Assembly: GCA_034667525.1 (NCBI GenBank)
Contig: JAXDJO010000032.1
Coordinates: forward strand, 9,322-73,321
DNA length: 64,000 nt
Reading direction: 5' to 3'
Origin: DATAPE01 sp034667525
GTDB lineage: Bacteria > Actinomycetota > CADDZG01 > WHSQ01
Translations under genes and position numbers: made by a program
Shown here: positions 53,801 through 62,327 of the stretch, piece after piece
How positions within the stretch are numbered: position 1 is the first letter of the stretch
Layout of the letters: the number at the start of each line of letters is the position of its first letter
The notes under the pieces: model-generated
What the model saw: only the letters and a program-made list of their open reading frames with translations
Told to the model about the DNA's origin: nothing
Database searches by the model: none

Positions 53801-54085
53801 CTACTCGGGCCGAACGATCTTGCCTCGGATGAACTCGTCGGAGATCTGTACCGTGCGTTTCAACCTGTCCACCGCCTCTTGGCCCGCCTCGAACCTGGCA
53901 ACGAAGTAGTAACCATCGTTCTGGTGGTCGATCTCGTAGGCGAAACGGCGCTTGCCCCAGCGGTCCACCTTGCCAACCTGACCTCCGGCATCGGTGACTG
54001 CGGTGAGGAATTTATCGACCGCCTTCTGGAGCTCGCCTTCTTCCAAACGAGCATCGACGATCACCATTGCCTCGTACGTGCGCAT
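53801..54085 (-). CDS. rpsF: 30S ribosomal protein bS6
   Basis: 94 residues. MRTYEAMVIVDARLEEGELQ, WGKRRFAYEIDHQNDGYYFVARFEA and the C-terminal EFIRGKIVRPE are typical. It leads the rpsF-ssb-rpsR-rplI operon. The 134-bp gap upstream (54086-54219) should hold the operon promoter. Confidence 0.95.
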   Translation of the reverse strand: MRTYEAMVIVDARLEEGELQKAVDKFLTAVTDAGGQVGKVDRWGKRRFAYEIDHQNDGYYFVARFEAGQEAVDRLKRTVQISDEFIRGKIVRPE

Positions 54086-54219
54086 GAACTCCTCCTATGG
54101 GCTCGACCTTCACCGGGAAGGTCCAGAGGCCCCTTCGGCCACGATGCACCGGCGGGGCAGGGGGTTTCGCGGCCAATCTCGCCGCCGTTCGAGGGATGCT
54201 AGCACCTCCTTTCTTCTCG

Positions 54220-55572
54220 TTAGCCCTGAACCGGCATCTGCTCTCCGACGTCGTGAACGCTAGCCGGAGGGTGCGACGCAACTCCGCTGGGGGAAGTTCC
54301 GAGCGGGCGTCCACGCACCCCCCGGGCGACGTCGGCGATGAGGAACACCGCGAACAACGCCAGAAGCAGCACCGCCCGCGACCAGACTCCGAAGATCAGG
54401 GCGCGTTTGGCGATCGTGAAGTCCGTGTGCCTGTACACGAAGTCGTAGAACCATCGGAAGATGCCCACGTAGAGGATCAGATCGGCAATCTCGTAGGCGA
54501 TCCACCACCCCAGAGCAACATCCAGGAGAACGAAAAAGGGCAGGATCCACAGCGCATATTGCGGCGAGTGAACCTTGTTCCAGAGCAGGAAGGAGGCCAG
54601 CATGGCCCCGCTCACTTGGACGGTTGGATACTGGCGGCTTTGGCGGGCGAGGACCCAGCCCAGGATCAGAGCCATCAGCATGAATCCCCCTGTCAACGAT
54701 GCCGAGACGGCGTTCAACTGCCCCACAGTTAGAGAGGGCATCGTGACGCCGGCGAAATGCGCCCCCGCGAACCAGGCCCAGATGCTGTTGTAATCAGCCC
54801 ACCTCTGTTCATGGAATGCATACGTTGCAAACCAGCCGGAGCGGTTGATCAAGATGAATGGCAGATTGATCAATACAGGTGGGAGAAGGCCCGCCAGGAA
54901 CGTCTTGCCGGCCCCCTTTCCGTCGTGCACCATGATCCTCTCCAGCATCAGTGGAGCGAGGAACATGAAGGGATACAACTTCAGTGCGCCACCGATACCA
55001 AACCAGAAGGCAGCCCACCCCGTGCGCTCGCGGTGCCAGGCCCAGAAACCGGCGACCGCGGCGGTTACCACCAGCAGATCCCAGTTATGGAACGCGTACA
55101 GGATCAGGGAAGGCGCGATCGCCCACAGCAGAGTCCTCGTGCGCGTGAGGGACGCGAGAAGGATCGAGGTGATCAGAGCGAAGGGGGCCAGCAGGAGGGC
55201 CGAGTCGTAGAGGTATTCGTTGGCGCTGGACGCGTCAGCCCGGCCCAGGAACGGAAGCCAGCCGCCAAGATGCGCGCTCGCGTACATAAAGAGACCCGTG
55301 AGAACCGGATACTCGATCGCGCCGTTGCTCAACTGTCCCTTGTGTAGCACGCCGTGGATGTATGGGAATGTCGTTGCGACCGACCGCGCGTAAAAGAGCG
55401 GCTGGATGTCGTTGTAGCAAAGGCGCGAGAATTGCCTCCCGTCCCATGGTGCGAGACATTGCGCCTTGAAAGCAAAGGCGCAGATCAACGACGCACAAGA
55501 GAGTGCAACAACCAGGACGACGTCTCGCGACGTAACTACGGCTCGAAGCTTTGCGGCCGGCCGTTGTTGCAT
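54220..55572 (-). CDS. GT87-type polyprenyl-phosphate-sugar glycosyltransferase
   Basis: 450 residues from ATG 55572, which overlaps the PBP1 stop by a few bases. About ten transmembrane helices; a periplasmic-facing first loop (CYNDIQPLFYARS, FPYIHGVLHKGQLSNGAIEYPVLTGLFMY) and a GALKLYPFMFLAPLM segment are typical of mannosyltransferase-like GT87/GT-C proteins. Homologous by position to the gene after ponA1 in mycobacteria. It probably transfers a sugar from a polyprenyl carrier to a cell-wall glycan; the exact product is unknown. Confidence 0.83.
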   Translation of the reverse strand: MQQRPAAKLRAVVTSRDVVLVVALSCASLICAFAFKAQCLAPWDGRQFSRLCYNDIQPLFYARSVATTFPYIHGVLHKGQLSNGAIEYPVLTGLFMYASAHLGGWLPFLGRADASSANEYLYDSALLLAPFALITSILLASLTRTRTLLWAIAPSLILYAFHNWDLLVVTAAVAGFWAWHRERTGWAAFWFGIGGALKLYPFMFLAPLMLERIMVHDGKGAGKTFLAGLLPPVLINLPFILINRSGWFATYAFHEQRWADYNSIWAWFAGAHFAGVTMPSLTVGQLNAVSASLTGGFMLMALILGWVLARQSRQYPTVQVSGAMLASFLLWNKVHSPQYALWILPFFVLLDVALGWWIAYEIADLILYVGIFRWFYDFVYRHTDFTIAKRALIFGVWSRAVLLLALFAVFLIADVARGVRGRPLGTSPSGVASHPPASVHDVGEQMPVQG

Positions 55573-55574
55573 GA

Positions 55575-57824
55575 CTATGGGGTGGGCGTAGACGACACCA
55601 CGGGGGTGGGAGTTGGATGCGGGGTCGGTGAGGGATGACCGGTCGGCGTGGGGTTGGGCGATGCGGTGGCGGACGGCGTGGGGGCCGGCGATCTTCGTGT
55701 GGTCGGTGCCGGGGAGGGTGGATACGTGACCCGCGCCACCGGCGAGTTGAGCACCTTGACCGGGAGCGTGGTCGGCAGAGGGAACTGTTGGATCGGAAGA
55801 CCCTTGACGGCGGCCCGCATGTACTTCGCCCAGATCATCGCCGGAAAAGTGCCCCCGGCGACGTCGATCCCATGCACAGGGCGGCACAGCACGGAATCGC
55901 TGCAGTACTGCATCTGCGGTGTGAACGGCTGGCGTCCCTTCACATGCTGGACGGGATATCCCATCCACACCACCGTGGTCAACTGCGGCACGTAACCCGC
56001 GAACCACGCGTCTTCATGATTCTGAGTGGTTCCGGTTTTTCCCGCCACCGGCCGTCCGATGTTCGCAGCTGTGGCAGTGCCACTTTGCACGACATGTGTC
56101 ATGACCTGCGTTAGAACGTCGATGTTGTTCTTGGTGTCGACGGTCTTCGAGATAGCGCGGTGCTTGTTCTTGCACGACGACGCAGAGTTCAGATACTCGT
56201 CGATGCAGTCCCCGCTCGCATTCTGCACGTAGCGGATCGGCGATACGGAAGGCAGCTTCCCTCCGGCATCCAGCGCCGCGTAGGCGCGTGCATGTTCCAA
56301 AGGAGTAACGGGGATAGCGCCCAGGGCAAGGGAGCAGTTCGGTGGGATCGCTCTTTTCTGGGCGGTTCCTTCTCTTCCGTAGCCGAACTTGTCCAACTCC
56401 GACGCCACCTTTTGTGGCCCTATCTCGGCAATCAGCTGCGCGTAGACGGTGTTCACCGAATCCGTGGTCGCCTGGTCAAGGTTGATCGACCCGAATTGCT
56501 CATCCTGAAAATTCCTCGGCTGCCACGGCTGGTAGACGCCGGTTGTCGGACCCTTCGTGGCGCACCTGCGATCGGTGATGGTCACTGGTGACGCGCCGGG
56601 GAAGTACGTCTTCTCCGGCGACACACCTCGATCGATCGCGGTGAGCAGCGTGAACGGCTTGAGTGACGATCCGGGAAAGCGGCCGGGAGGGTCGCTCGCA
56701 TAGTCGAACCCGCCGGCCTTCTTCACGCTGTTGAAGTCCTTGCCCCCTACGAACGCTCGTATCTGGCCCGAAGGCGTCATCGATACCAGAGCCGCTTGCG
56801 GATCTGTTCTCTGAGTCAGGGTGGACGCGATCGCATTCTGCGCTTCGGTCTGGAGTTTCAAATCGAGGGTGGTGTAGATCTTGAGCCCGCATGTGTAGAG
56901 GCAGTTGCCGTACTTGGGATACAGGTAGTTCTTACGCAGCCATTCCATAAAGTACGCAGCCTGCTCGTGCTTGGCCCGTCCCGAAGCGCCTGGCGCAAGC
57001 GTGACTGGACCGCGTGATGCCCTTGCCGCGCGTTTCCTCGATATATAGCCCTGTGCCTGCATCAGGCTCAGAACGTGGTCCCGGCGTTCCTTTGCCAGCT
57101 TCGAAGCCTGGTCGGGTTGGTAGGACTCGGGGGCCGGGATGATTCCGGCGATGAACGCTGCCTGCTTGAGAGTCAGATCGCTCGCATGTTCGTTGAAATA
57201 GGCGCGCGCGGCGGCTTCGATCCCGTAGGCGCCGCGACCGAGATAGATCGTGTTCAGGTAGAACCCCAAGATCTGATCCTTGCTGTATTTGTGTTCGAGC
57301 TTGATAGCGAGGATCGCCTCTTTCACCTTCCTCGAGATGGTCTGCGAGGGGTCATGGAGGATCGCGTTCTTCACGTATTGCTGAGCGATAGTTGAGCCTC
57401 CCTGTGAGATGCCTCCTCCCGTTATATCGGCCCACGCCGCGCGGGCGATGCCCCGCAGATCGACGCCGCCATGGTGGTAATAGTTCCGGTCTTCCGAGGA
57501 GATCACCGCCTGCGCAACGTAGGGCGGCAGCGTGCTGGTGTCGATGAGGAATCTCTTTATCGTTCCTGAGTACGTCCCTATGAGATGTCCATGCAGATCG
57601 AAGACCTCCGCCGACTGCGTCACCTCGACGTCCTTCGGAAGGGGAATGGAAGCGAACGCGTAGGTGATCGCGAGGACGCCTATGCCGATCAGGATCGCGA
57701 GGACAGGAAAGATCCAGCCCCACCGAATGAGGAATCGCTGCCACCGGCTCCGCTTCTTCCGGCGGCGACCCTGCGAAGCGGCCGTTCCACGCGCAGGTCT
57801 GCGCGCGCTAGTGCTTCGGCTCAT
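55575..57824 (-). CDS. ponA: Class A penicillin-binding protein (bifunctional PBP1)
   Basis: 749 residues. Short basic N-terminus and one membrane helix (about 32-55). Glycosyltransferase-51 domain with EDRNYYHHGGVDLRGIARA and GGSTIAQQYVKNA. Transpeptidase domain with the Ser in SSLKPFT, SVN (TTDSVNTVYAQ) and KTGTTQN. It polymerises and cross-links peptidoglycan. The last 60 residues are a Pro/Ser/Thr tail (PTP-type repeats), common in actinobacterial PBP1. TACACT 17 bp before the ATG is a possible -10. Confidence 0.94.
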   Translation of the reverse strand: MSRSTSARRPARGTAASQGRRRKKRSRWQRFLIRWGWIFPVLAILIGIGVLAITYAFASIPLPKDVEVTQSAEVFDLHGHLIGTYSGTIKRFLIDTSTLPPYVAQAVISSEDRNYYHHGGVDLRGIARAAWADITGGGISQGGSTIAQQYVKNAILHDPSQTISRKVKEAILAIKLEHKYSKDQILGFYLNTIYLGRGAYGIEAAARAYFNEHASDLTLKQAAFIAGIIPAPESYQPDQASKLAKERRDHVLSLMQAQGYISRKRAARASRGPVTLAPGASGRAKHEQAAYFMEWLRKNYLYPKYGNCLYTCGLKIYTTLDLKLQTEAQNAIASTLTQRTDPQAALVSMTPSGQIRAFVGGKDFNSVKKAGGFDYASDPPGRFPGSSLKPFTLLTAIDRGVSPEKTYFPGASPVTITDRRCATKGPTTGVYQPWQPRNFQDEQFGSINLDQATTDSVNTVYAQLIAEIGPQKVASELDKFGYGREGTAQKRAIPPNCSLALGAIPVTPLEHARAYAALDAGGKLPSVSPIRYVQNASGDCIDEYLNSASSCKNKHRAISKTVDTKNNIDVLTQVMTHVVQSGTATAANIGRPVAGKTGTTQNHEDAWFAGYVPQLTTVVWMGYPVQHVKGRQPFTPQMQYCSDSVLCRPVHGIDVAGGTFPAMIWAKYMRAAVKGLPIQQFPLPTTLPVKVLNSPVARVTYPPSPAPTTRRSPAPTPSATASPNPTPTGHPSPTPHPTPTPVVSSTPTP

Positions 57825-57929
57825 ATCTTCGAGTGTAGGTTGCAGCGATTTTTGTTGGCGTATCTGTTACCGAGCAGAACGAGCACCGGATCGAGCTGGA
57901 AAGCCGACGTTCGGTTCCGGCGAAACCGC

Positions 57930-58304
57930 TTACGCCTGAGCCGCTCGCCGCGTTGCCGGCCACCGTCGTCCGGCCAGGTATGAGCGAACGAGATGGTTCC
58001 AAGAGCAATCGATGCACACCTCGACTACATAGCAGGTGAACTGGTCGTAGCTCGTCGCCAATTGACTCAGCCAGTCGTCCGGGTACACGACGCGTCCGTT
58101 GTTGCTTTTCAGTTCTTCCCCGTAGACATAGCGAACCCAGCGCAGCGTGTCGTGCGAGCAGATCGGACAGGGGTCTGTCACCTCCTGGCCGATGTTCTTA
58201 CCCGCCCGCAGCAGCTCCGGGTGGGCGTCGCAAACCTCGCTGGTTTGGACCCCGCCCCGCCGGAGCCGGGATAGCAGCGCCCTTCGGGCGAGGGAGTAGT
58301 CCAC
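57930..58304 (-). CDS. DUF5318 family protein
   Basis: About 124 residues from GTG 58304 (VDYSLARRALLSRLRRGGV); the open frame runs 21 codons further up. Small protein with CxxC pairs (CPICSHDTLRWVRYVYGEEL and CIDCSWNHLVRSY), suggesting a zinc ribbon. It belongs to DUF5318, a short actinobacterial family. Its position next to ponA on the same strand is the mycobacterial arrangement. Confidence 0.82.
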   Translation of the reverse strand: MDYSLARRALLSRLRRGGVQTSEVCDAHPELLRAGKNIGQEVTDPCPICSHDTLRWVRYVYGEELKSNNGRVVYPDDWLSQLATSYDQFTCYVVEVCIDCSWNHLVRSYLAGRRWPATRRAAQA

Positions 58305-58455
58305 GGTGGGTCCCGCCTGGCCAGGGGGGGCCGAGGTGGGGTCGAAGGATCTTCCAGACAGGCGCATCGGAGAATCGTAAACGCCAACTCGGAGCCTCCC
58401 GGGACGCCCGACGACCCCCTCAAAACGGACGGTTCGCGTGTCGTGCTATCGTGTG

Positions 58456-58476
58456 GATATATCGCACCGATATATC
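58456..58476. promoter_or_regulatory. Perfect 21-bp palindromic operator before padR-ino1
   Basis: Arms GATATATCG and CGATATATC are separated by CAC. It lies 24 bp before the padR ATG and has the AT-rich dyad form of PadR operators, so autoregulation of padR-ino1 is likely. Confidence 0.65.
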
Positions 58477-58499
58477 AGTACGCTAAGAAAGGGCACCAC

Positions 58500-59108
58500 A
58501 TGAAACAACCCGGAATGGTCGAGCTCCCGGTACTGGGCCTGCTGAAGGATAGAGCCATGCACGGCTACGAGCTCCGCAAGCAGCTCGGCGCCATGCTCGG
58601 GCCCTTCTGGCAGGTCTCGTGGGGGTCCCTGTACCCGACCTTGCGCCGCCTGGCCAAGGAAGGGGCAGTCGAAAAAGTGGTCGAACCGGCCCCGTCCAGG
58701 AAACACAAGAGCGTGGCGAAAACTGCCAGCCTGGCCCCCGGCCGCCGCAAGACCGTCTACCGCATCACTCCCAAGGGCGACGCCATGTTCGCAGCCATGC
58801 TCGAGGAGACGGCCGCCGCCGTTGACGCGGAACACTTCACCATGAAGCTCGCCTTCTTCAGGTATCTGAATCCCGAGACTCGCCTCGCGCTGCTCGAGCG
58901 CCGACGCGCCTACCTGCAGGACAAGCTGGCCCAGTTCAAGTCCAACCTGCGGGACTACCGCGAGCGCATCGATAGCTACACGTTGTCGCTTCAACGACAC
59001 GGGATGTCATCAACCGAAAGCGACATCGCGTGGATAGACGAGCTGATCAACAACGAACGCGGGATCCGGGGAGATGCCGGTCCCGCCCCCGAGATCTCGA
59101 AGGCCTAA
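58500..59108 (+). CDS. PadR family transcriptional regulator
   Basis: 202 residues from ATG 58500. N-terminal winged helix (PVLGLLKDRAMHGYELRKQLG, FWQVSWGSLYPTLRRLAKEGAVEK, RKTVYRITPKGDAMF) and a C-terminal helical dimerisation part (LARRRAYLQDKLAQFKSNL-like). A 21-bp operator lies just upstream. Ten bases separate it from ino1. Syntenic with the PadR regulator upstream of ino1 in mycobacteria. The inducer is unknown. Confidence 0.9.
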   Translation: MKQPGMVELPVLGLLKDRAMHGYELRKQLGAMLGPFWQVSWGSLYPTLRRLAKEGAVEKVVEPAPSRKHKSVAKTASLAPGRRKTVYRITPKGDAMFAAMLEETAAAVDAEHFTMKLAFFRYLNPETRLALLERRRAYLQDKLAQFKSNLRDYRERIDSYTLSLQRHGMSSTESDIAWIDELINNERGIRGDAGPAPEISKA

Positions 59109-59118
59109 GGAGGCGGAT

Positions 59119-60297
59119 ATGTCAAAGGTGAGAGTCGCCATCGTTGGCGTCGGCAATTGTGCGTCTGCTCTGATCCAGGGTATCGAGTACTACGCCAAGG
59201 CACGGACAGACGAGCCCGTTCCCGGGCTGATGCACGTAGAGATCGGGCCCTACCATGTGTCCGACGTCGATTTCACTTGCGCGTTCGATGTGGACGCGAA
59301 CAAGGTGGGTCTTGATCTCTCTCAGGCTATCTGGGCGGAGCCGAACAACACGATCAAGTTCGCGGACGTTCCGGAATTGGGCGTTCCCGTGCAACGCGGG
59401 CACACCTACGACGGGCTCGGAGAGTTCTACCGCCAGGTCATCACCGAGTCGCCCCTGCCACCCGTAGACGTCGCCAAAATCCTGCGCGACACCAAGACCG
59501 ACGTGCTCATCAACTATCTGCCTGTGGGATCCGAGCAAGCCGCCCGCTTCTACGCCGAACAGGCGTTGGAAGCCGGCGTCGCACTCATCAACTGCATGCC
59601 CGTATTCATCGCGACGAACGAAGATTGGGCGCAGAGGTTCACAAGGCACGGGCTACCGATAATCGGTGACGACATCAAGAGTCAGGTCGGCGCCACGATC
59701 TCGCATCGCGTCCTGTCCAAGCTGTTCGAGAACAGGGGCGTGGTGATCGATCACACCTATCAGCTCAACTTCGGCGGAAACATGGACTTCATGAACATGC
59801 TCGAGCGGGAGAGGTTGAAGTCCAAGAAGATCAGCAAGACGCAGTCGGTCACATCGCAGATCACCGCCGGTATCGACTCCGAGGACATCCATATCGGCCC
59901 GTCGGATCATGTGCCATGGCTCAAGGACCGCAAATGGGCGTACATCAGGATCGAGGGCCGGGAGTTCGGCGATATCCCCATCTCGATGGAGCTGAAGCTC
60001 GAGGTCTGGGACTCGCCTAACTCGGCGGGCGTTGTGATCGATGCCGTACGTTGCGCGAAGCTCGCAATGGACCGTGGCATCGGGGGCCCATTGATCGCTC
60101 CGAGCGCTTACTTCATGAAGTCGCCTCCGGTTCAGTACACCGATTCAGAGGCATTGGACATGGTCGAAGACTTCATCGCCGGCACTGAGATAACCGTGGC
60201 GGAGATCGTCAACCAGAACGGGAGCCGCGCAAACAGTCACAACGGGAACGGCCACCGCATGTCTTTCGGGGCAGACGCGCTTCGCCGTAACCCCTAG
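59119..60297 (+). CDS. ino1: Inositol-3-phosphate synthase
   Basis: 392 residues from ATG 59119, preceded by AAGGAGG. It makes L-myo-inositol-1-phosphate from glucose-6-phosphate using NAD, feeding phosphatidylinositol and mycothiol. Motifs VAIVGVGNCASALIQGIEYY, INYLPVGSEQA, GDDIKSQVGATISHRVLS and LNFGGNMDFMNM. Actinobacterial size. Its tail NGSRANSHNGNGH is low complexity. Co-transcribed with padR. Confidence 0.95.
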   Translation: MSKVRVAIVGVGNCASALIQGIEYYAKARTDEPVPGLMHVEIGPYHVSDVDFTCAFDVDANKVGLDLSQAIWAEPNNTIKFADVPELGVPVQRGHTYDGLGEFYRQVITESPLPPVDVAKILRDTKTDVLINYLPVGSEQAARFYAEQALEAGVALINCMPVFIATNEDWAQRFTRHGLPIIGDDIKSQVGATISHRVLSKLFENRGVVIDHTYQLNFGGNMDFMNMLERERLKSKKISKTQSVTSQITAGIDSEDIHIGPSDHVPWLKDRKWAYIRIEGREFGDIPISMELKLEVWDSPNSAGVVIDAVRCAKLAMDRGIGGPLIAPSAYFMKSPPVQYTDSEALDMVEDFIAGTEITVAEIVNQNGSRANSHNGNGHRMSFGADALRRNP

Positions 60298-60307
60298 CGG
60301 CACGACA

Positions 60308-60341
60308 GCCGGGCACCGAACGAGACCACTCCATGCCCGGC
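60308..60341. terminator. Inverted repeat after ino1
   Basis: Perfect 8-bp arms GCCGGGCA and TGCCCGGC with an 18-nt loop begin 10 bp after the ino1 stop. There is no T tract; it may be a weak terminator. The 3' arm overlaps an out-of-frame ATG at 60333. Confidence 0.4.
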
Positions 60342-60388
60342 CCCCCCTGAGGCCCGGTGCCCTCCTCGGAGAGCACGACTTCCGGCGG

Positions 60389-61597
60389 TTGCTGGCGGCG
60401 CAGTTCCTAGGTCAGGCAGCGGACGGCTTCGCCCAGGCGATCTTCGCGTTCGTCTTGGTTCTGGAACCGCTCAGCCGCGGAACGCCGGCGCGGATCCTGG
60501 CCCTGTTCGTCTTGACACTGCTCCCCTATTCCATCCTGTCGCCGTTCCTCGGGGTGTTCGTCGATCGTTGGTCGCGGCGAGCCCTGCTGGTATCGACGAA
60601 TCTCTCCCGCGCCGCCCTGCTGATCACTTTGCCGTTCTGGGGCCGGCTGCTGCCGGGCCGCCTCGCGCTCTACATCTCGGTCCTGCTGCTGCTGGGCTTG
60701 GGACGGCTGTTCCTCACGACGAAGGGCGCCCTGCTGCCGGTGGTTCTCAAAGAGCACCATCTCCTGAAAGGCAACTCGCTGTCCGGCGGAGGGGGCATGA
60801 TCGCCGCTCTTGGTGGGGGCGTGGCCGGGGTCGAACTGCTGAAGGTGATCACGCCTCATGTAGGTCTGACGCTGGCGGGATTCGTCTACGCAGCCGCGGC
60901 GCTGGCGGCGCTACGATTGTCCTCCTCGTTCGTCCCGCAAGATCACCGTTCCGGCACTCTGACTGCTTCTGTGGGCGCGGTCATTTCTGGGCTCGCGGCC
61001 GGCTTGGCCGCCATCTGGAAGCGGCCCGCGGCACGACTGCCGCTCGTGGCCATCTTCATCTTGAGGACGGTCGCCATGATCGTCGCGATCGCGGCGATCT
61101 TGATCATCAAGAAAGAGTTTCCGGGGGGCGGCCAGCGTTTCGGCCGACTGAATTCCGGAGCGCTCGCGCTCGGCTCGGCAGGGCTCGGCGCGTTCGCCGC
61201 TGCCCTGCTTGCCCCTCTGGCAGGAAACCGGCTGAAGCAACCGGGCCTGATAGTCGCCGGGTTCGTGATCTCGGGGGCCGGGATCGTCGCCCTTGGAGGG
61301 ATCGTCACCATCCCCGCGGTTCTGGGGTTGACCTTCGTGGCCGGCTTCGGCTCGTTCCTCACCAAGGTCGCAGTGGACGCCCAAGTTCAACAGGCGCTTC
61401 CGGACGAGTTCCGGGGACGCGCGTTCGCGTTGTACGACATCCTGTATAACCTTGCCAGCGTCGTGGCAGGAATGCTCATGGTGAGTCTGCAGCATGAGCC
61501 CTTCCGAGGGGTACTGATCGCGTTCGGTCTGGTCACCTGGGTGTGCGCAGCCGCGATCGGTGGCGAGATGCGCCGGACCGGGATGGCTCTTACTTAG
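60389..61597 (+). CDS. MFS transporter
   Basis: At least 402 residues with about 12 helices. SPFLGVFVDRWSRRALLV is the motif A region, and FGSFLTKVAVDAQVQQALPDEFRGRAFALYDI is a typical second-half loop. The true start is unclear: the protein continues upstream as LLGEHDFRRL in frame, but no ATG/GTG is in frame; the ATG at 60333 would join if the C run at 60341-60347 had one more C. Its end overlaps the convergent methyltransferase by 8 bp. Substrate unknown. Confidence 0.8.
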   Translation: MLAAQFLGQAADGFAQAIFAFVLVLEPLSRGTPARILALFVLTLLPYSILSPFLGVFVDRWSRRALLVSTNLSRAALLITLPFWGRLLPGRLALYISVLLLLGLGRLFLTTKGALLPVVLKEHHLLKGNSLSGGGGMIAALGGGVAGVELLKVITPHVGLTLAGFVYAAAALAALRLSSSFVPQDHRSGTLTASVGAVISGLAAGLAAIWKRPAARLPLVAIFILRTVAMIVAIAAILIIKKEFPGGGQRFGRLNSGALALGSAGLGAFAAALLAPLAGNRLKQPGLIVAGFVISGAGIVALGGIVTIPAVLGLTFVAGFGSFLTKVAVDAQVQQALPDEFRGRAFALYDILYNLASVVAGMLMVSLQHEPFRGVLIAFGLVTWVCAAAIGGEMRRTGMALT

Positions 61598-62327
61598 GTT
61601 TCCTGGCGATCAGGAGGAATTCGGTGTGATCGCGGTCCGGCCGTGCGCGTTCGTAGGCGCCGGGATTTACCGCCCATACGGCCTCGGGTAACAACCCCAC
61701 GCCCAGGGCGAGCAGGCGAAGCTCGCGTGGCGTGTAAACGCTCGTCCACATCTCGACCGCATGATCGCTCGCGTCCTCATCTTTGATGTGAGCGAGCTCG
61801 TGCACGATTCCCTTGTCGGCGTCGAACGACTGGTCCGCCGCGAGATTCGCAGCCGAGAAGTAAGCGTTGAATGCCGATACGACCACCCTCCCGCCCGGCC
61901 TGGCAGCCTCAGTCATCCGCCGGAGCACCAGCGAATCGTCGGCTCCCATCAGTCCGAATCCACCTTGGCATATGGAGATGACCGCATCGAACTCGTCCTC
62001 GAATGGCATCTGGCGCGCGTCCACCTCGAAGAACGCTGCTCCTACGCCGGCGTCCCGCGCGGCTTCACCGGCTAGCTCCAGGAATCTCAGCGATACGTCG
62101 ATGCCCGTTACGTTGTAGCCGGCCTTGGCCAAAGGCACCGAATGACGCCCTGGACCACACCCCACATCGAGGATGCGCGCGCCTGCGGGCAACTCGAGCA
62201 CATTCAACAGGAACTCGATCTCTTGATCGGTCCCCTTTGTGAAGCTGTACCGGAGGTAGGCACGCCCCAGGCGTTCACCGATGTCGGCGAAGTAGGGGTC
62301 ACCCGGATGAGGGGGGGCGTCAGCCAT
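61590..62327 (-). CDS. Class I SAM-dependent methyltransferase
   Basis: 245 residues from ATG 62327 (MADAPPHPGDPYFADIGERLG), supported by the N-terminal family-like sequence; the frame remains open above. Motif I ARILDVGCGPGRHSVPLA, TGIDVSLRFLELA, FDAVISICQGGFG and RPGGRVVVSAFNAY. Acceptor unknown. It overlaps the CCA-enzyme stop by 8 bp, so it is the distal gene of that transcript. Confidence 0.82.
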   Translation of the reverse strand: MADAPPHPGDPYFADIGERLGRAYLRYSFTKGTDQEIEFLLNVLELPAGARILDVGCGPGRHSVPLAKAGYNVTGIDVSLRFLELAGEAARDAGVGAAFFEVDARQMPFEDEFDAVISICQGGFGLMGADDSLVLRRMTEAARPGGRVVVSAFNAYFSAANLAADQSFDADKGIVHELAHIKDEDASDHAVEMWTSVYTPRELRLLALGVGLLPEAVWAVNPGAYERARPDRDHTEFLLIARKPK

